Part shown: positions 8,129-16,579 of the stretch, in pieces
Layout of the letters: every line of letters starts with the position of its first letter
Position numbering within the stretch: the first letter of the stretch is position 1
Assembly (NCBI RefSeq): GCF_009909145.1
Contig: NZ_JAAAPJ010000024.1
Span: forward strand, 1 to 64,000
From: Corallococcus silvisoli
GTDB taxonomy: Bacteria > Myxococcota > Myxococcia > Myxococcales > Myxococcaceae
Reading direction: 5' to 3'
Length of the DNA stretch: 64,000 nucleotides
Translations under genes and position numbers: made by a program
The notes under the pieces: generated by a model
What the model saw: the letters and a program-made list of their open reading frames with translations, nothing else
The model's database searches: none
Told to the model about the DNA's origin: nothing

Positions 8129-8690
8129 GGCGCGCCAGGTCCCCTGGGGTGTCCACGTCCTCCTCGCCCCCCGGCAGCGGGACCTCCGCGACGCGCGAGG
8201 GGTCCCGGGCGATGAGCCCGCGCGCCCCGCCCGTGGGAGGAAGGGCCTCCAGTTCGGGGAAGAGGGCGCGCGAGAAGAGGGCGGGGACGCCCCGGGTGCC
8301 CGCGTAGGCGGACGCGACGATGGGCGCGCGCTCTCTCTCGAACGTGTCGATGAGGGCCCGCAGGTGGGCCGCGTCCACGCGGAGCTGATCACAGAGCATC
8401 AGGAGCGCGGCGTCCACGTCCGGGGGCAGGGCGCGCAGGCCCGCGCGCAGGGACGTCCCCTGTCCCAGCGCCCAGTCCGGATTGTCCACGCACCGCACGG
8501 CGAGCCCGTCCAACCGCGCGCGGACCTCCTCGTGACGGGCTCCGAGCACCACGGCCACCACCGGGCTCGCGGCGAGGGCCAGCTCCGCCGCGCGCCGCAC
8601 CAGGGACGTGCCCTCATGGCGCAGGAGCTGCTTGGGCTGACCCAGTCGGGAGGAGCCCCCAGCGGCGAGCACGACGATGGCCACGCGCAT
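8103..8690 (-). CDS. MocA/MobA-like nucleotidyltransferase (molybdopterin cytidylyl/guanylyl-transferase type)
   Basis: 195 residues. It opens with the nucleotide-binding signature LAAGGSSRLGQPKQLL of the GT-A-like molybdopterin nucleotidyltransferases. CVDNPDWALGQGTSLRAGL and the metal-site region ALLMLCDQLRVD follow, and near the end is DVDTPGDLARL, the conserved closing motif. This family attaches CMP or GMP to molybdopterin for xanthine dehydrogenase- or CO dehydrogenase-type enzymes. It lies 15 nt downstream of the XdhC gene, a standard pairing for maturation of Mo hydroxylases. No molybdenum hydroxylase subunits are in this window. Confidence 0.9.
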   Translation of the reverse strand: MRVAIVVLAAGGSSRLGQPKQLLRHEGTSLVRRAAELALAASPVVAVVLGARHEEVRARLDGLAVRCVDNPDWALGQGTSLRAGLRALPPDVDAALLMLCDQLRVDAAHLRALIDTFERERAPIVASAYAGTRGVPALFSRALFPELEALPPTGGARGLIARDPSRVAEVPLPGGEEDVDTPGDLARLTRSGRDG

Positions 8691-8705
8691 GTCCGCCGCC
8701 CTCCG

Positions 8706-9818
8706 TCAGGCCGACCTGCGCTCTGGCGCGATGGCATCCGCGTGGATGGGGGCCTGTCGCTCGCGCAGCCGTCCTCCCTCGCGTCCAGCCAGCACCGTCT
8801 GCACCTCCGCGATGATGGACAGGGCGATCTCCTCCGCGCCCTCCGCGCCCAGGTCCAACCCCATGGGCGCGTGGAGCTTGTCGAGCTGCGCGGAGGTGGG
8901 CGCCTGTGACAGCTCCCGCAGGATGCGCTCCGTCCGGGCGCGAGGCCCCAGCACTCCCAGGTAGCGCACGGGCAGCGGCACCAGCCGCGCCAGCAGCTCC
9001 CGGTCCTGCGGCAGGCTGTGCGTCATCACCAGCACCAGGCTGCGCGCGGACAGCGCGACCTTCTCCAGGACCTCGGTCGCCCGGGACGCGACGTGCGCCT
9101 GGGCCTGCGGAAACCTCCGGCGCAGCATCTCCACGGGCCGGTCCGCCACCACCGTGAGATGCCAGCCCAGCCCCTGCGCCCGCGCGACCACGGGCGCGAC
9201 ATCGAAGCCACCGCCGAACACCACCAGCTGGGGCGCGGGCTCCACCACCTCCACCAGCACCTCCGCGCCTCCGCAGGTGCCGCTCCACGGCAGGCCGCCC
9301 TCCAGCACCTCGAGCGCCGCCGCGCGCACCGGCTCGCGCAGCGCCCCCGCGACGGTCCCCGCCTCCGTGCCGTCCTCGCGCAACATCAGCCGTGAGCCCA
9401 CGGCCTCCGAAGGCCCCCGGTACACCGTGGCGATGACGGCGCGCAGCGACCGGCGGCGGGCCTCCGCCGCGAAGCCGAGCGCGTCACCGGGGCCGGGCTC
9501 CCAGCGCTCCAGCAGGATGTCCACCACGCCATTGCATCCGAGCGCGAACGACAGGCCGCCTTCGTCCTCGGCGTTGTCGCCGGTGGTGTCGTAGCGCAGC
9601 ACGCGCGGCCCCTCCGCCGTCCAGAAGAAGGCCTTGCGCACGAGGTCGCCTTCCAGGCACCCGCCGCTCACCCCGCCCGCGAGCCACCCGTCCCCGCCCA
9701 TCAACATGCGCGCGCCCGGGCGCCGGTACGACGACCCCGCCACCGCCACCACCGTCGCCAGCACCATGGGCCCCGCGGCTCGCCCCTGGGCCCGCAGGAT
9801 GTCGTCGAGTTCCCTCAT
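8706..9818 (-). CDS. XdhC/CoxF family protein (molybdenum cofactor insertion)
   Basis: 370 residues. The N-terminal XdhC domain shows ATVVAVAGSSYRRPGARML, GVSGGCLEGDLV and ALGCNGVVDILLE. The C-terminal Rossmann-like XdhC_C domain starts at LVVFGGGFDVAPVV and ends in YLGVLGPRARTERIL and MGLDLGAEGAEEIALSI. In Rhodobacter XdhC binds the molybdenum cofactor and delivers it, sulfurated, to xanthine dehydrogenase. The start MRELDDILRAQG at 9818 was preferred because the open frame upstream (to 10109) is Arg/Pro-rich filler overlapping the divergent gene's leader. It is co-directional with the MocA-like gene. Confidence 0.9.
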   Translation of the reverse strand: MRELDDILRAQGRAAGPMVLATVVAVAGSSYRRPGARMLMGGDGWLAGGVSGGCLEGDLVRKAFFWTAEGPRVLRYDTTGDNAEDEGGLSFALGCNGVVDILLERWEPGPGDALGFAAEARRRSLRAVIATVYRGPSEAVGSRLMLREDGTEAGTVAGALREPVRAAALEVLEGGLPWSGTCGGAEVLVEVVEPAPQLVVFGGGFDVAPVVARAQGLGWHLTVVADRPVEMLRRRFPQAQAHVASRATEVLEKVALSARSLVLVMTHSLPQDRELLARLVPLPVRYLGVLGPRARTERILRELSQAPTSAQLDKLHAPMGLDLGAEGAEEIALSIIAEVQTVLAGREGGRLRERQAPIHADAIAPERRSA

Positions 9819-10107
9819 CGCCCGTTCATCTAAGCATCCACGGCCCACGCCCGGGCCGATTCCTCGCCTCGCGGCTGTGTGTAGCCAGACGCTCTCGCCC
9901 CGTCCCGCGCACGCAGGGCAGGCGTCCAGTCGAGCCTCTGACTCCTCCATGGCGCTGGCGGACGGGGCCCACCGCCACGAACTTGAGCGGAGGACCCCTG
10001 GATGGAGGCATGGTGGAACCCACAGCGCGACGGCATGACGCCCGACCTCGCTCCCCCTTCGTGCCCGGCGCGCCGTGCGAGCGGCACCCCAGGGCGGGGA
10101 GGGCGCC

Positions 10108-11388
10108 ATGAAGATGCCCGAACTGCTGGACCACCTGCCCGCCGTGGGTCACCTGCTCGGCCGCAAGCCGGGTGGGCAGGAGGACGTCTTGCCGAAGCGT
10201 GATCCCACCCTCACCGTGCCGGACTTCCAGGCCGTGCCGCAGCCTCGCGGCGCGCGGCGCCTGGGCGACGGCCGCACCTTCATCGTGCACCACCCGTCGG
10301 CGCGCGCCCCCCGGGGACCCGGCCTCACGGTGATGAGCTACAACATCCTCATGGGCGGCGAGCGCCAGGAGGCGCTGCTGGAGTACTTCACGCAGCTGGA
10401 AGCCGAGGACCGCATGCCGGACGTCATCGGCTTGCAGGAGGCGGGCGTGCCCATGTCGGTGCTGCTCGCGTCCCGCTTCGGCTTCCACCTGGCCTACCAG
10501 GGCAACGACGGCGGCGACGGCGCCCGGTTGGTGAACGGCAAGGCCTGGCTGAGCCGCCACCCCATCCAGGACGCCGCGCACTTCACCTACGTCCTCACCG
10601 ACGCCGAACGCCAGGACGCCATCACCCGCCAGGGCTACGCCGGAGAGCTGGAGGAGGACCGGGGCGTGCTGTGGGTGAAGCTGGCGGTGGAGGGCCGCCC
10701 GCTCTACCTCTACAACCTGCACCACGCGCTGGGCGACTCGGCCATCAACGCGCTCAACCTGCGCCAGCTCAACGCGCTCCTGCGCCGCCGCGAGGGCATC
10801 CCCGCCGTGGTGCTGGGCGACTTCAACGCCAACACCGCCATCAAGCGCGGCGGCTCCTGGTTGGTGGCGCACCTGCTGCATCCGAAGCAGGACAGCGACA
10901 CGGACACCATCGAGGAGTACCGGCTCCGCTACGGCGACGACATGCACAACGTCACGGTGGGGGACCGGGGCGTGGGCAACATCGCGGATCCCCGCCTGCG
11001 CCACGAGCTGCACACGCTGGAGCAGGACCTGCCGGAGACGGTGTGCCACGCGACGACGGTGCGGGTGCGGCTGGCGGACCACTCGCTGACGACGCCCCAG
11101 GTGGCCCGCGCGGAGCTGGGCTCGGGCCAGGTGCCCAAGGGCAGCCCCGCGTGGTGGCGCCTCCAGGACATCGCGGACTGCGCCACGCTCACCTCGCACC
11201 CGGACAGCCACGGCGTGGTGCACGCCACGGGCAAGCGCTTCGACAACTTCTACGCGACGCGCACCCTGGCCCCCGTCCTCTTCGAGGTGGACCGCTCCAC
11301 CGAGTCCTCCGACCACCAGCCGGTGGTGGCCCACTACCGCTTCACCGACGTGCGGCCCCAGCCTCCGCCGCCGGCCCGCTCGGGCTGA
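10108..11388 (+). CDS. Endonuclease/exonuclease/phosphatase family protein
   Basis: 426 residues. EEP-fold motifs appear in order: LTVMSYNILMGG (metal-site Asn), DVIGLQEAG (metal-binding Glu), LYNLHHALGDSA, VVLGDFNANTA (catalytic Asp/Asn) and SSDHQPVVAHYRF (catalytic Asp-His). No signal peptide is evident; about 85 residues of polar N-terminal extension precede the domain. The fold covers sphingomyelinase, inositol phosphatase and DNase activities, and substrate cannot be assigned. A good ribosome site (GGGGAGG) lies 6-7 nt before the ATG at 10108. It converges on the A-T-R synthetase gene with 18 nt between stop codons. Confidence 0.85.
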   Translation: MKMPELLDHLPAVGHLLGRKPGGQEDVLPKRDPTLTVPDFQAVPQPRGARRLGDGRTFIVHHPSARAPRGPGLTVMSYNILMGGERQEALLEYFTQLEAEDRMPDVIGLQEAGVPMSVLLASRFGFHLAYQGNDGGDGARLVNGKAWLSRHPIQDAAHFTYVLTDAERQDAITRQGYAGELEEDRGVLWVKLAVEGRPLYLYNLHHALGDSAINALNLRQLNALLRRREGIPAVVLGDFNANTAIKRGGSWLVAHLLHPKQDSDTDTIEEYRLRYGDDMHNVTVGDRGVGNIADPRLRHELHTLEQDLPETVCHATTVRVRLADHSLTTPQVARAELGSGQVPKGSPAWWRLQDIADCATLTSHPDSHGVVHATGKRFDNFYATRTLAPVLFEVDRSTESSDHQPVVAHYRFTDVRPQPPPPARSG

Positions 11389-11406
11389 AGCCCCCGGGGC
11401 CGACCG

Positions 11407-14400
11407 CTACGCGGCGAGGGCCGGGGCGCGGCGGTGACGCGCGAACAGGTCCCTCACGTAGCGGCCAATGAGGACGCAGTCGATGTCCGGGCACTGGAGG
11501 TCGGTGCCGGCCAGCGCGGCGCGCGTGTGGTCCGTGCGGACGCGCGGCGTGCGGTGGTGCAGCTCCAGCACCGTGCGGGTGCCGTGGTAGACCTTCTCCC
11601 GCAGGAACGCGACCAGGGGGAAGAGGGCGTTGTCCGGCCCCACCCGGCCCAGCTCCCGCAGCCACACCGCTGGCGGCACGCGGCGCACCGGATGTCCGTG
11701 CGCGCCCAGCAGGTCGAAGAGGGCGTTGTGGCTCGGCTCCTGCTCGCGCTCGGGGGCCAGGTTGTACGTGCCGCCGGGCGGCTGGGTGAGCACCAGGTGC
11801 GCGGTGGCGCTGGCCACGTAGTCCACCGGCACGGGCAGCCAGTACTTGTCCGGCAGGTCCGGCGACAGGCCCAGCTGCGCGTTGCCCACCAGCAGCCGGC
11901 ACAGCATGTCGTCCGGGTTGCCGATGCCGGTGCGGCTGTGGCCCTGGATGAAGCCCGGCCGGTAGATGCTGACCGGCAGGCCGCCGCCGCGCGCGTCGGC
12001 CGCGATGCGCTCCGCGACCCACTTGGCCCGGGTGTAGCCGTTCTCGTACGCCATCAGGTCCAGCGAGCGCTCCAGCGCGAAGTCCTCGTCCACCTCCTCC
12101 ACGCCCAGCAGCGTGCCCACCGCGCCGTGCACGCTGAGCGACGACACATGGTGCAGCGGCTTCACCCGGCCGTGCGCGCAGAAGGCCAGCACCTGCTGCG
12201 TGCCCGCGACGTTGGGCCGGCCCGCGTCCGCGTATGGCAGGATGTAGCTGATGCTCGCGGCCGAGTGCACCACCGCGTCGCAGCGGAGCGCCAGGGCGTC
12301 GTGCGTGGACGCCTCCATGCCCAGCCGCGTCCGGGTGATGTCGCCCGCCACCGCCTGGATGCGCCCTTCGCCCCAGGGCAGGTGCACGCCGTACTTCCTC
12401 GCGGTGGCGCGGATCCTCGCGCCGGCCTCCGCGTCGTCGCGGGCCCGCACCAGGCAGTGGACGCGCTCCACGCGGGGCGCCAGCGCCGCCAGCAGGTGGA
12501 TGCCCAGGAACCCCGTCGCCCCCGTGAGCAGCAGCGTGCGCGGAAGCGCCATCTCCGGGCTCGTCACGAGGGACAGGGGGGCCGAGCGCGCATCGGTGAG
12601 CAGCGTGGCTCGCACGCTCCGGGGCGCCGCCTCGGACGGAGCCGCGCCTGCCTCGCAGAAGGGCAGGAGCGCGAGCGGCGTCGGGTGCGAGTACACGTGG
12701 CGCGACGGCAGCGACACGCCGAAGGACTCCTCCACCTGCGCCAGCACGTGCGCCACGCCCAGCGAGTCTCCCCCGGCCTGGAAGAAGTGCGTGGTGGGCG
12801 TGACGCTGCCCGGGGCCGCGCGCAGGCCGCGCTCGAAGGCGCGGCACAGCTGCTCGAGCGGCGTCGCGGGGGCGCTGGACGGCGAGGCCCCGGACGCGCT
12901 GGCGCCCACCCAGTCCGCCGGCGGCGGCAGGGCGTCCCGGTCCACCTTGCCCAGGTGGGGCATGAGCGGCAGGCGCGGCAGGGCCACGAAGCGGTGCGGC
13001 ACCATGTAGTCCGGTAGCACCACGCCCAGGTGCGCGCGCAGCGCGTCGGACGCCACCGAGTGGCCCTCCTGCACGCTGTGGTAGGCCACCAGCAGGCCGG
13101 AGGTCTGGCCCTGCGCGTCCGTGTGTTCGAAGACCTTCACCGCGGCCTGCGCCACGCCAGGGAACGCGTACAGCGCATGCTCGATGGCCTCCAGCTCGAT
13201 GCGGAAGCCGCGCAGCTTCACCTGCTGGTCCATCCGGCCCAGGAACACGAGCGCCCCGTCCGCGCGGCGCACCGCCTCGTCGCCGGTGCGGTACCACCGG
13301 GCGCCGTCCCCGTCCGTGGGGAAGCGCTCGCGGGTGCGCTCCGGCTGGCCGCGGTAGCCCTCCGCCACGCCCTCGCCGCCAATCCACACCTCGCCCGCCG
13401 CGCCCTCCGCGACGTCCCGGCCGTCCGGTCCCACCACGCGCAGGAGCACCCCCGGCAGCGCCTGCCCGATGGGCACGGGCGTCTCTCCCCCCGTCACCCG
13501 GTGGATGGAGGCGCAGACCGTGCCTTCCGTGGGGCCGTAGGCGTTGAAGACGCGGCGGCCGGACGCGTGCCAGCGCTCCGCGAGCGGCGCCGGGCAGCGC
13601 TCACCCGCCATCACCACGCACGCCACGTCCGGCAGCGTGTCCACGTGGGGCCCCAGCTGCCCCAGCACCGACGGCGGCAGGCACAGGTGCGTCACCTGGT
13701 GGCGCCGCACGTACTCCGCCATGCGCCGGCCCGGCAGCAGGTCCTCGCGCGTGCCCTGCACGACGGCGCCGCCCGCGAACAGCGTGGGGAACACCTCCCA
13801 CACCGACGCGTCGAAGTTGATGCTGGCGAACTGGAGGTGCCGCGTATCCGGCCCCAGCCCCAGGATGGGCGCCACGCCGTGGACCAGGTTGAGCAGCCCC
13901 CGGAAGGTGCACACCACGCCCTTGGGCTCCCCCGTGCTGCCAGAGGTGTAGATGAGGTAGGCGGGGCGGTCCGGCGGCGCGTCGATGACGTCCGACGGAG
14001 CCTCCTCCATCAGGTCCGTGGGCGCGTCCGCCTCCAGGAAGGGCAGCGGCGTCCCCAGCCAGCTCTCCAGCAGCTCCACGGAGATGCGGTGCATCCGCTG
14101 GGTGACCACCCCGCGAAGCCCCGCGTCGCGCAGGATGCGCAGGAGGCGCTCATCCGGCAGGAACGGATCCAACGGCACGTAGGCCGCCCCCGCCATCCAG
14201 ATGCCCAGGATGGCCGGGATGACCTCCGGCCCGGGGACCACCACCAACCCCACGCGGTCCCCCGGCCCCACGTTCCACTCCGTGCGCAGCCGCCGCGCGA
14301 TCCGCGAGGCCCGACGCAGCAGCTCCGGTTGTCTCAGCACCGTGTCGCCGAAGACGACCTCCGCGGTCGGGGGAAGGCGCAGCGTGGACGGGAGGGCCAT
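11407..14400 (-). CDS. Stand-alone NRPS-like adenylation - carrier - thioester reductase protein (A-T-R)
   Basis: 997 residues. Adenylation domain about 10-500 with core motifs YLIYTSGSTGEPKG, NAYGPTEGTVCA, YRTGDEAV and the acceptor lysine in HLGKVDRDAL. Carrier domain about 520-600 with FFQAGGDSLG (phosphopantetheine Ser). Thioester reductase about 625-997 with the Rossmann motif LLLTGATGFLG and the YENGYTRAK active-site pair. The enzyme should activate one substrate and release it as an aldehyde or alcohol using NAD(P)H. The ten specificity residues read by alignment to GrsA are D-A-W-C-V-A-A-V-C-K, close to phenylalanine-type codes, so an aromatic amino acid is inferred. No condensation domain. 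The ATG at 14400 has AAGGAA 7 nt upstream; the ATG at 14427 does not. No other biosynthetic genes flank it. Confidence 0.92.
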   Translation of the reverse strand: MALPSTLRLPPTAEVVFGDTVLRQPELLRRASRIARRLRTEWNVGPGDRVGLVVVPGPEVIPAILGIWMAGAAYVPLDPFLPDERLLRILRDAGLRGVVTQRMHRISVELLESWLGTPLPFLEADAPTDLMEEAPSDVIDAPPDRPAYLIYTSGSTGEPKGVVCTFRGLLNLVHGVAPILGLGPDTRHLQFASINFDASVWEVFPTLFAGGAVVQGTREDLLPGRRMAEYVRRHQVTHLCLPPSVLGQLGPHVDTLPDVACVVMAGERCPAPLAERWHASGRRVFNAYGPTEGTVCASIHRVTGGETPVPIGQALPGVLLRVVGPDGRDVAEGAAGEVWIGGEGVAEGYRGQPERTRERFPTDGDGARWYRTGDEAVRRADGALVFLGRMDQQVKLRGFRIELEAIEHALYAFPGVAQAAVKVFEHTDAQGQTSGLLVAYHSVQEGHSVASDALRAHLGVVLPDYMVPHRFVALPRLPLMPHLGKVDRDALPPPADWVGASASGASPSSAPATPLEQLCRAFERGLRAAPGSVTPTTHFFQAGGDSLGVAHVLAQVEESFGVSLPSRHVYSHPTPLALLPFCEAGAAPSEAAPRSVRATLLTDARSAPLSLVTSPEMALPRTLLLTGATGFLGIHLLAALAPRVERVHCLVRARDDAEAGARIRATARKYGVHLPWGEGRIQAVAGDITRTRLGMEASTHDALALRCDAVVHSAASISYILPYADAGRPNVAGTQQVLAFCAHGRVKPLHHVSSLSVHGAVGTLLGVEEVDEDFALERSLDLMAYENGYTRAKWVAERIAADARGGGLPVSIYRPGFIQGHSRTGIGNPDDMLCRLLVGNAQLGLSPDLPDKYWLPVPVDYVASATAHLVLTQPPGGTYNLAPEREQEPSHNALFDLLGAHGHPVRRVPPAVWLRELGRVGPDNALFPLVAFLREKVYHGTRTVLELHHRTPRVRTDHTRAALAGTDLQCPDIDCVLIGRYVRDLFARHRRAPALAA

Positions 14401-14791
14401 GGTGCATTCCTTGGATGAGTGACTCACGCAGTGGGTGCTTCGCGTATCAAAAGTCTAAAGACTGGCAGCGCCCGCGCAATACGTGGGAACCACGCGCTGA
14501 TACACGCGGAGCACAGGCCGTGACACAAGACATCGGGTCATCCGTGCCCCCGTCTCCCTCGGGAGATGTACGCACTCTGTGTGTGTTATTCCTGTCTGGA
14601 TATATCTTTAAAACAATGCGGGTCCCCGCCACCTGTCCGGTAGGACGGTGTCTGTCTTTTTCCCGTGGGGGTGTGCCGCCGACGTGCGGGCAGGGCCCGG
14701 GCAGGTGGGTGCTCCCTGATTCGTCAGGGTGGGTCCGTACCCCCTGGCGCGCTGGATGATTCAGGCGGGCTGGGCTGTAGTGGGACTCCGG
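14401..14791. other. Divergent intergenic region with a local AT-rich patch and small inverted repeats
   Basis: 391 nt between the leftward A-T-R gene and a rightward small gene. It holds the palindrome-like GAGTGACTC (14417-14425), the inverted repeat AGTCT-AA-AGACT (14452-14463), and an unusually AT-rich run around 14581-14620 (TATATCTTTAAAACAA). These are the kind of elements expected in a promoter/operator region. I could not place convincing -35/-10 boxes. Confidence 0.4.
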
Positions 14792-15208
14792 ATGCCCTCC
14801 CTCCGCTACGCCTTCCTGCTCAACGCCGTCCGGGAGCTTGGCCGCTCGGCGCCGGACATCGCCCGGGCGCGGGCCTCCTGGGACGCGTGCCTGGAGCGCA
14901 TCCGCGAGACGTGCGTCGCGTCGCTGGGCATGGAGTTCGACACGCTCACCCGCTTCGATGCCCGCTCCGTCGTCGGCCTCTTCTCCCACCCGGAGCAGGC
15001 GCGCATCCTCGCCCGTCTGGTGGATGAGCGGGCCCGCCTGTGCGAGGCGCATGGCCGGTACGCGGACGCGCTGGCGGACAGCGTCTACGCAGGGCAACTG
15101 CTCATGGGGTCACGCGCCCGCTTCGGCCTGCCTCGCGACGCCCGCGCCGCGGACGTGCTGGAGCGCGAGGCGGGGACGCCCGCTCCTCTTATGGATGCCG
15201 GGGAGTGA
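14792..15208 (+). CDS. Hypothetical helical protein
   Basis: 138 residues, no family recognised. It is rich in Ala, Arg, Leu and Glu with no Gly/Pro-rich breaks until the C terminus, which predicts an all-helical cytoplasmic protein. There are no transmembrane segments or signal peptide. Recognisable landmarks are only FLLNAVRELGRSAPDIARAR and a C-terminal ADALADSVYAGQLLMG. Third codon positions are strongly G/C, supporting real coding. The start is uncertain: ATG 14792 is used, and ATG 14756 or a GTG at 14729 are in frame. It faces the quinone oxidoreductase gene convergently. Confidence 0.6.
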   Translation: MPSLRYAFLLNAVRELGRSAPDIARARASWDACLERIRETCVASLGMEFDTLTRFDARSVVGLFSHPEQARILARLVDERARLCEAHGRYADALADSVYAGQLLMGSRARFGLPRDARAADVLEREAGTPAPLMDAGE

Positions 15209-15242
15209 CGCGGGCGTCCCGGTGGGACGCGAGGCCACCGGC

Positions 15243-16217
15243 TCAGCCGGGCTTCACCCTCAGCACGACCTTGCCCACGGCCTGCCGAGACTCCAGCTCG
15301 CGCAGCGCCTTCGCGCCGTCCTCTAGAGGGAAGACGCTGCCCACCACCGGGTTGACGATGCCGCGAGCCGCGAGCGCGTCCAGGTCCCGGGCGATGGTGT
15401 CCGTCAGCTCGGGCGCCTGCATCAGGAAGGCGCCCCACGCCACGCCCACCACGGACACGTTGCGCAGGAGCAGCCGGTTCACCGCCACCGACGGAATCTG
15501 TCCGCTGGCGAAGCCCACCACCAGGAGCCGGCCCTCTGGCGCGAGCGCCTTGAGGCTCTTGTCGAACACGTCGCCGCCCACCACATCCAGCACCACGTCC
15601 GCGCCCCGGCCCTCCGTGGCCTCGCGCACGCCCGCCGGCCAGTCCTTCGCGAGCAGCACCACGTCCGCGCCCGCGCGCGTCGCCACCTCCGCCTTGCGCG
15701 CGTCGCCCACCACCGCCACCACTCGCGCCCCGGCGCCCTTCGCCACCTGCACCGCCGCGGTGCCCACGCCGCCCGCCGCGCCGTGCACCACCACGGTCTC
15801 CCCCGCGCGCAGCTGTCCGCGCCGGTGCAGCGCGAAGTGCGCCGTGTGGTAGTTCATCACCACGCCCGCCGCCTGCTCGAAGCTCCACGCTGGCGGAATG
15901 GGGAAGGCCAGCTCCGGCGCCACCACGCACGCCTCCGCGAAGCCGCCCAGCGTGAAGGAGAAGCCCATCACCCGGTCTCCGGCCTTCACCCGCGCCCCCG
16001 CGGGAGCGGCGCGCACCACGCCCGCCACCTCCACCCCCGGCACGAAGGGCACCTCCGGCTTCATCTGGTACTGGCCATGGGTGAGCAGCAGATCCGGGAA
16101 GCTCACCCCGGCCGCCACCACATCAATGAGCACCCCGTCCCCGGCCTCCGGCTCCGCCAGCTCCACCTGCTCCAGCCCCTCCGGACCTGTCAGACGCTGA
16201 AGTTGTAATGCGCGCAT
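15243..16217 (-). CDS. NADPH:quinone oxidoreductase family protein (zinc-independent MDR)
   Basis: 324 residues, the usual length. The GroES-like N-terminal domain contains GVSFPDLLLTHGQYQ and VPFVPGVEVAGVV. The Rossmann domain has VHGAAGGVGTAAVQVAK, followed by GADVVLDVVGGDVF. Zinc-binding cysteines of alcohol dehydrogenases are absent, consistent with the quinone oxidoreductase/enoyl reductase branch. It should reduce quinones or activated double bonds with NADPH. It is monocistronic as far as the sequence shows; its promoter must lie in the shared 362-nt region upstream of the divergent metalloprotease. Confidence 0.9.
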   Translation of the reverse strand: MRALQLQRLTGPEGLEQVELAEPEAGDGVLIDVVAAGVSFPDLLLTHGQYQMKPEVPFVPGVEVAGVVRAAPAGARVKAGDRVMGFSFTLGGFAEACVVAPELAFPIPPAWSFEQAAGVVMNYHTAHFALHRRGQLRAGETVVVHGAAGGVGTAAVQVAKGAGARVVAVVGDARKAEVATRAGADVVLLAKDWPAGVREATEGRGADVVLDVVGGDVFDKSLKALAPEGRLLVVGFASGQIPSVAVNRLLLRNVSVVGVAWGAFLMQAPELTDTIARDLDALAARGIVNPVVGSVFPLEDGAKALRELESRQAVGKVVLRVKPG

Positions 16218-16579
16218 GTCTGCTGCCTCCCGGGACGGGGACGCTAGCCCGCTCGTCCCTCCCCCGGGGCCCCTTGCGGTGTCGCTGTCGCCCGCGACCC
16301 GCCTGGATCGGGAATAAATGAGACGGCAATTTCTCCTCGTCGTTCACCTTTTGCACGCATCTGCCGATAAGCGCTTCAAACCTGAAGTTTCCGTCTTGCA
16401 GGTTTGAATGGCTACCCCGTTTCGGACGGACTGCGTGGGTTCCTCCGTTATTTCAAGCAGTTGCGAGATATTCTCGAAACCTGAGAAGTGATGTAATCGT
16501 AAAATTCTCGCCTGTACTTGAAATACGCGCCTCTCCTGTGACACAGTGGTTTCTAATCTTTCCACTTAGGAGGATTGCA
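16218..16579. promoter_or_regulatory. Divergent control region between quinone oxidoreductase and M4 protease genes
   Basis: 362 nt with clearly lower GC than its surroundings from about 16310 to 16560. It carries a perfect 10-bp inverted repeat (separate entry), a third related AAACCTGA half-site near 16477-16484, and GAGATATTCTC nearby. The protease ribosome site AGGAGG lies at 16569-16574, 5 nt before its ATG. Plausible -35-like TTGAAA occurs near 16517, but no clear -10 partner was found. Confidence 0.5.
16375..16408. repeat. Perfect 10-bp inverted repeat, candidate operator
   Basis: TTCAAACCTG at 16375-16384 is answered by its exact reverse complement CAGGTTTGAA at 16399-16408, with a 14-nt spacer. 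The centre-to-centre distance is 24 nt, a little over two helical turns, which suits a dimeric regulator. It could instead form an RNA hairpin if transcription starts upstream of it. Confidence 0.55.

Noticed and set aside
8103..9818. A complete xanthine dehydrogenase locus
   Set aside because: Only the MocA-like and XdhC maturation genes are here; no molybdenum-, FAD- or 2Fe-2S-subunit gene is in the window.
11407..14400. Larger NRPS/PKS cluster around the A-T-R gene
   Set aside because: Neighbours are an EEP-fold hydrolase and a small hypothetical gene; no condensation, ketosynthase, transporter or PPTase genes flank it.
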